Below, piece by piece: positions 63,956-64,000 of a DNA stretch of 64,000 nt; positions within the stretch are counted from its first letter, which is position 1, and every line of letters starts with the position of its first letter. The translations under genes were made by a program, and so were the position numbers. The notes below the pieces were generated by a model that saw only the letters and a program-made list of their open reading frames with translations, was not told where the DNA came from and ran no database searches. Source of the stretch: an uncultured Paracoccaceae bacterium (GTDB lineage Bacteria > Pseudomonadota > Alphaproteobacteria > Rhodobacterales > Rhodobacteraceae); contig CAJXSR010000011.1 in the NCBI GenBank assembly GCA_913061275.1, positions 36,537-100,536 of the forward strand, in the 5' to 3' direction.

Positions 63956-64000
63956 CTGTCTCTTATACACATCTCCGAGCCCACGAGACAGGCAGAAATC
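63956..64000 (+). other. Illumina Nextera adapter contamination, not genomic
   Basis: 63956-63974 is exactly CTGTCTCTTATACACATCT, the transposase mosaic end. 63975-63989 is CCGAGCCCACGAGAC, the Nextera read-2 tail. 63990-63997 is AGGCAGAA, which I recall as the i7 index N703, followed by ATC, the start of the flow-cell primer. The order is that of an adapter read-through, so this is an untrimmed library end and the contig finishes here. Confidence 0.97.

Noticed and set aside
63956..63974. Tn5-type mosaic end as a real transposon end
   Set aside because: It is followed directly by the Nextera read-2 tail, an index and the P7 primer start, so it is a library artefact.
1..64000. CRISPR arrays, insertion sequences, prophage or plasmid genes
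   Set aside because: Looked for spaced direct repeats, transposase motifs, integrases, capsid and replication genes; none seen. dnaE and the compact operons indicate ordinary chromosome.

Overview
This window looks like one contig end from a marine alphaproteobacterium of the Rhodobacterales (roseobacter) type. The support is gene content: a complete beta-hydroxyaspartate cycle cluster, xdhABC linked to a BMP-type nucleobase ABC transporter, PuuD-type urate oxidation, ThiXYZ/TenA thiamin salvage and SulP transport. Coding density is high, GC content looks moderate by eye, and start/stop codons often overlap as ATGA. I cannot name the genus. The left edge cuts into a glycerate kinase gene. The last 45 bases (63956-64000) are not genomic: they are an Illumina Nextera adapter with an i7 index, so real sequence ends at about 63955.

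Layout. 1-6.5 kb: partial glycerate kinase, a LysR regulator, and a divergent ugpBAEC-type glycerol-3-phosphate ABC transporter with a 19-bp palindrome between them. 6.5-8.5 kb: DEAD-box RNA helicase. 8.6-13.9 kb: beta-hydroxyaspartate cycle genes bhcABCD, with the IclR regulator bhcR divergent. 14-21 kb: purine ring breakdown (8-oxoguanine deaminase, ureidoglycolate lyase, ureidoglycine aminohydrolase, an allantoinase/OHCU-decarboxylase fusion, HIU hydrolase, PuuD) with two LysR genes. 21.9-27 kb: a frameshifted MttB-family methyltransferase, kbl-tdh for threonine breakdown, a decayed gene and a GlxA-type regulator. 27-35.5 kb: soxR and a VOC protein, a WYL regulator, a DMT-transporter remnant, a DUF4105 membrane protein, an acyltransferase-like protein, a GST-SnoaL-tautomerase operon with a divergent LysR, and SulP. 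35.7-43.3 kb: TPP-riboswitch-controlled thiDOSGEF-thiY-tenA-thiZX operon. 43.4-48.9 kb: enolase-superfamily enzyme, a structured non-coding stretch, an MFS transporter, a Tat-exported nitroreductase-family protein with MarR, and an aldo/keto reductase. 49-58.3 kb: xdhA-xdhB-xdhC plus BMP-type ABC transporter operon. 58.4-64 kb: sulfotransferase-like gene, dnaE, a thioesterase, an AhpD-like protein and a partial gene.

How the genes fit together. Much of the window reads as one metabolic theme: purines are imported (49-53.7 kb), oxidised to urate by xanthine dehydrogenase, and opened through HIU, OHCU, allantoin and ureidoglycine to ureidoglycolate, which is cleaved to urea and glyoxylate. Glyoxylate is the entry substrate of the adjacent beta-hydroxyaspartate cycle, which turns two glyoxylate into oxaloacetate without carbon loss. 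Threonine breakdown to glycine (kbl-tdh), a possible methylamine/betaine methyltransferase and glycerate kinase touch the same C2/C3 pool. No allantoate amidohydrolase and no thiC is present here, so both pathways need genes elsewhere.

No tRNA, rRNA, CRISPR array, insertion sequence or prophage gene was recognised. The only gene-free stretch above 300 bases is 44642-45081, which holds a terminator and a run of hairpins that may be a small RNA.
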